The notes below the pieces were generated by a model. The model made no database searches. It worked only from the letters and a program-made list of their open reading frames with translations, and was not told the DNA's origin. Both the position numbers and the translations under genes were made by a program. A DNA stretch of 64,000 nt from Mucilaginibacter pedocola (GTDB lineage Bacteria; Bacteroidota; Bacteroidia; Sphingobacteriales; Sphingobacteriaceae): positions 186,001-250,000 of the forward strand of contig NZ_MBTF01000002.1 of the NCBI RefSeq assembly GCF_002013915.1, given 5' to 3'. Below, in pieces: positions 61,909 through 64,000 of this stretch; position 1 is the stretch's first letter, and each line of letters begins with the position of its first letter.

Positions 61909-62688
61909 GTGCAGAGTATAGAAGATATCCGCAACTTCTTTTTAAAGGGGTATATCGACTACCGGCCCAACCTGGTGGTTGATTGCGCCATATTTGGCTA
62001 CGATGGCGAACAGTTGCTGGTGCTGTTGGTGAAAGACAAGATCGTGACCAAATGGTGCCTTCCCGGCGGCTACATCCGTAAAGATGAAAGCCTGGAGCAA
62101 GCCGCTGCACGCGTAACCGCCGACCGCACGGGCATTGCCAATTTATTTCTGCAGCAGTTTAAAACCTTTGGCGATGTGGGGCGCAACTGCAACAAAGGAT
62201 CGTGGGATGAAGATAAACTGGCCGAATTGATAGGTGTGAAAATAGATAACGATAACTGGCTGAGCGGCGAAACTGCATCGGTTGGTTATTACGCCGTAAC
62301 CGATATGCTGAATGCCCAACCCAGCACCGATTTCCTTTCGAGCGAGTGTAAATGGTTCCCGGTAACCGAAGTACCCAGCCTGGGTTTCGACCATGATGAG
62401 ATGTTTCGCGAAGCCCTGCTGGCCATGCGTATGCACCTTTACCATTACCCTATAGGCAAGGCGCTGCTGCAACAAAAATTTACGTTGAAAGAGATAAGGT
62501 TTTTATACGAAGCATTATCGGGTAAAAAGCTGAATGCAACCAATTTTCCTATCAAGCTACAATCGCTTGGCCTACTAACCAAGCTCGAGGAAAAGAAAAG
62601 CATAGGCGGGCACCGCTCGCCCACCTATTATAAATTCAATAGCGAGACTTATGAGAAGGCGCTGGATGAAGGGTTAGTGTTGGTATAG
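61909..62688 (+). CDS. NrtR-like NUDIX transcriptional regulator
   Basis: The 259-residue protein has an N-terminal Nudix domain (residues 20-150) and a C-terminal winged helix (about 160-250). The Nudix box is degenerate: G54, E60 and R68 remain, but the three catalytic Glu of REUXEE are Val69, Asp72 and Arg73. It probably binds a sugar-related effector without cleaving it, as known for NrtR-type regulators. Start GTG at 61909. It is divergent from the sugar dehydrogenase operon and has direct-repeat operators in the gap. Confidence 0.9.
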   Translation: MQSIEDIRNFFLKGYIDYRPNLVVDCAIFGYDGEQLLVLLVKDKIVTKWCLPGGYIRKDESLEQAAARVTADRTGIANLFLQQFKTFGDVGRNCNKGSWDEDKLAELIGVKIDNDNWLSGETASVGYYAVTDMLNAQPSTDFLSSECKWFPVTEVPSLGFDHDEMFREALLAMRMHLYHYPIGKALLQQKFTLKEIRFLYEALSGKKLNATNFPIKLQSLGLLTKLEEKKSIGGHRSPTYYKFNSETYEKALDEGLVLV

Positions 62689-62691
62689 TAA

Positions 62692-63306
62692 TCATTTTTC
62701 CCTCGCTTCATCATTTATCTCGCGGATAACATCATCAAGCTTAATAATGGTTTCTTTCAGGAATTGTAATATCTGCCGGTTATGCTCGCCGGTAATGGCC
62801 TGCTCTTCTACCAGACTTATTAAACCCATTATGCTGGCTACGGGGCTGCGTAGCAAGTGCGAATTTTTGAAGGATACCACGTTCAACTGCCGTACTTTTT
62901 CTTTTAACTCATTTTCCAAAGCTACCAGTTTGGTAACATCTTCTACCTCGCGGATGATGGTACAGGTTCCGCAGCCGGGTGTACGCTCGTATATCATCTG
63001 CCGCGAATGCAGCCAAATGTAGTCGCCATTTTTTTTGCGCAGGCGCAGCGTCATTTCAAATATCTGACCGTTCTCCGCAGCAAGTATTTGCTCAACCGTA
63101 TGTTGCACTTTCTCAAAATCATCGGGGTGGATGATGCTTTGGTAGAAATTGGTGCTCAGCGCATCGTATTCTTCCTGCGAATAGCCCAACAAGCGGCGCA
63201 CTACGCCGCTGGAAAAAACTACTTTTTGGGTAGAAAGGTCGAACGTTTGAAATTCGACGTGTGCAACTTCGAAAAGAGAGTGTAAGAATTTAGGCCCGGT
63301 TTCCAT
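62692..63306 (-). CDS. PAS protein with kinase dimerisation helix but no ATPase domain
   Basis: The 204-residue protein has a PAS domain (residues about 15-130, with GYSQEEYDAL, IIHPDDFEKV and NGDYIWLHSRQ) followed by a helix with SHLLRSPVASIMGLISLVEE that looks like a HisKA dimerisation helix. It ends before any HATPase_c domain. It may dimerise with or inhibit a full kinase. It converges with the NrtR-like gene, three bases between stops. Confidence 0.8.
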   Translation of the reverse strand: METGPKFLHSLFEVAHVEFQTFDLSTQKVVFSSGVVRRLLGYSQEEYDALSTNFYQSIIHPDDFEKVQHTVEQILAAENGQIFEMTLRLRKKNGDYIWLHSRQMIYERTPGCGTCTIIREVEDVTKLVALENELKEKVRQLNVVSFKNSHLLRSPVASIMGLISLVEEQAITGEHNRQILQFLKETIIKLDDVIREINDEAREK

Positions 63307-63405
63307 AACCTAAATATAATGAGGTTTTTAGGATATCGCACAAAAGGCAAGTTATTTATTGCGGCTATCGCCTGATAAGGGGAGTGCTTGACGATAAAGG
63401 CTTTT

Positions 63406-63981
63406 TCAGCGTACCGCCCTGTTACGCAGCATGCTTAAAAACACAGGTGTAATACCAAGGTAAGACGCGATGTGCTTTTGGGCAATGCGTTGCTCTAACC
63501 CTGGGTATTGTTTTTGGAAAAGCGCATATCGTTCTTCGGCTGTTTTAGATAGGTTGGCATTGAGGCGGTATTGGAACAGGCTAAGCCCGTTTTGCGACAG
63601 GATGCGAAAAAAGCGCTCGAGCTTAGGTACATCAACGTACAATTGCTCGAGCGCCTGGTAGGTAATGGCAAATACTTCGGTGGTTTCTAATGCGCTGATT
63701 CCATAATAGGCAGGCGCATGGTTGCTGAAACTGGCCATATCGCTGGCCCACCAATTTTCGGGGCAAAACAATACGTTGTGTTCTTCGCCATCCTTATCGC
63801 GGTTGAATACCCGCAGGCAGCCTTTGTTCACAAACCAAACGTGGCGGCAAACGCTACCCGGCTGTAGCAGGCTGTCGTTCTTCTCTACCACGTGGTGCTG
63901 CAAAACCGATACCAGCCGTGCTGTTTCGGCATCGTTCAGTTGCACGTGTATGGCAAAGTTGGCAAGGATGTAATGGAACAT
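63406..63981 (-). CDS. Crp/Fnr-family transcriptional regulator
   Basis: The 191-residue protein has a cyclic-nucleotide-binding-like fold (DSLLQPGSVCRHVWFVNKG, residues 35-115) and a C-terminal winged helix with RIAQKHIASYLGITPVFLSMLR. The ligand-binding residues for cAMP are not obvious, as in many Bacteroidota members. It lies 99 bases upstream of the PAS protein gene on the same strand. The gap contains nothing I recognise. Confidence 0.92.
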   Translation of the reverse strand: MFHYILANFAIHVQLNDAETARLVSVLQHHVVEKNDSLLQPGSVCRHVWFVNKGCLRVFNRDKDGEEHNVLFCPENWWASDMASFSNHAPAYYGISALETTEVFAITYQALEQLYVDVPKLERFFRILSQNGLSLFQYRLNANLSKTAEERYALFQKQYPGLEQRIAQKHIASYLGITPVFLSMLRNRAVR

Positions 63982-64000
63982 GAACGATGTTACTACAATG

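Overview
The window looks like chromosome of a Bacteroidota, most likely Sphingobacteriaceae close to Mucilaginibacter or Pedobacter. Reasons: a SusC/SusD pair behind an ECF sigma/FecR module, promoters of the TTTG-N20-TAnnTTTG type, starts without Shine-Dalgarno sequences, many two-component genes with membrane or FecR partners, and housekeeping proteins of Bacteroidota type. The genus is an inference from family resemblance, with no search behind it.

Layout. 1-4.9 kb (minus): a partial radical SAM gene, then an operon of a small Cys-tailed protein, three paralogous 7-TM proteins (the middle one broken by one in-frame stop), a HisKA_3 kinase and a NarL-type regulator. 5.2-13.8 kb: core genes (metallophosphoesterase, LUD protein, ftsH, rsfS, birA, a two-gene DsbD, pfkA). 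14-18.5 kb: a LytTR two-component pair divergent from a small membrane protein and an ABC exporter, with four LytTR-like boxes between them. 18.6-27 kb: M28 peptidase, a UvrD helicase-nuclease with an Fe-S nuclease domain, a decayed small gene, der and era. 27.0-27.3 kb: two initiator tRNA genes, each preceded by a hairpin whose loop is complementary to the anticodon loop. 27.3-34.8 kb: a GH106-like enzyme, an alpha/beta hydrolase with divergent LysR regulator, and a GH32/43-like lipoprotein. 35.2-44.3 kb: ECF sigma, FecR, SusC, SusD and two phosphoesterases, a probable phosphoester acquisition locus. 44.4-49.2 kb: a lipoprotein, an AraC-FtsX fusion and a BLUF photoreceptor. 49.5-54.4 kb: hybrid kinase, CheR and REC-kinase. 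54.4-64 kb: a nitronate monooxygenase-like enzyme, an M81 metallopeptidase, a sugar isomerase plus PQQ-dehydrogenase/cytochrome pair under a divergent NrtR-like regulator, a PAS protein and a Crp/Fnr regulator.

No CRISPR array, rRNA operon, prophage or complete insertion sequence was seen. The most unusual signals are the anticodon-complementary hairpins before the initiator tRNAs, the 7-TM/kinase/regulator operon, the LytTR operator array and the AraC-FtsX fusion. A recurrent terminator hairpin with a fixed internal mismatch (CTCA-A-RYC ... GAT-N-TGAG) appears four times.
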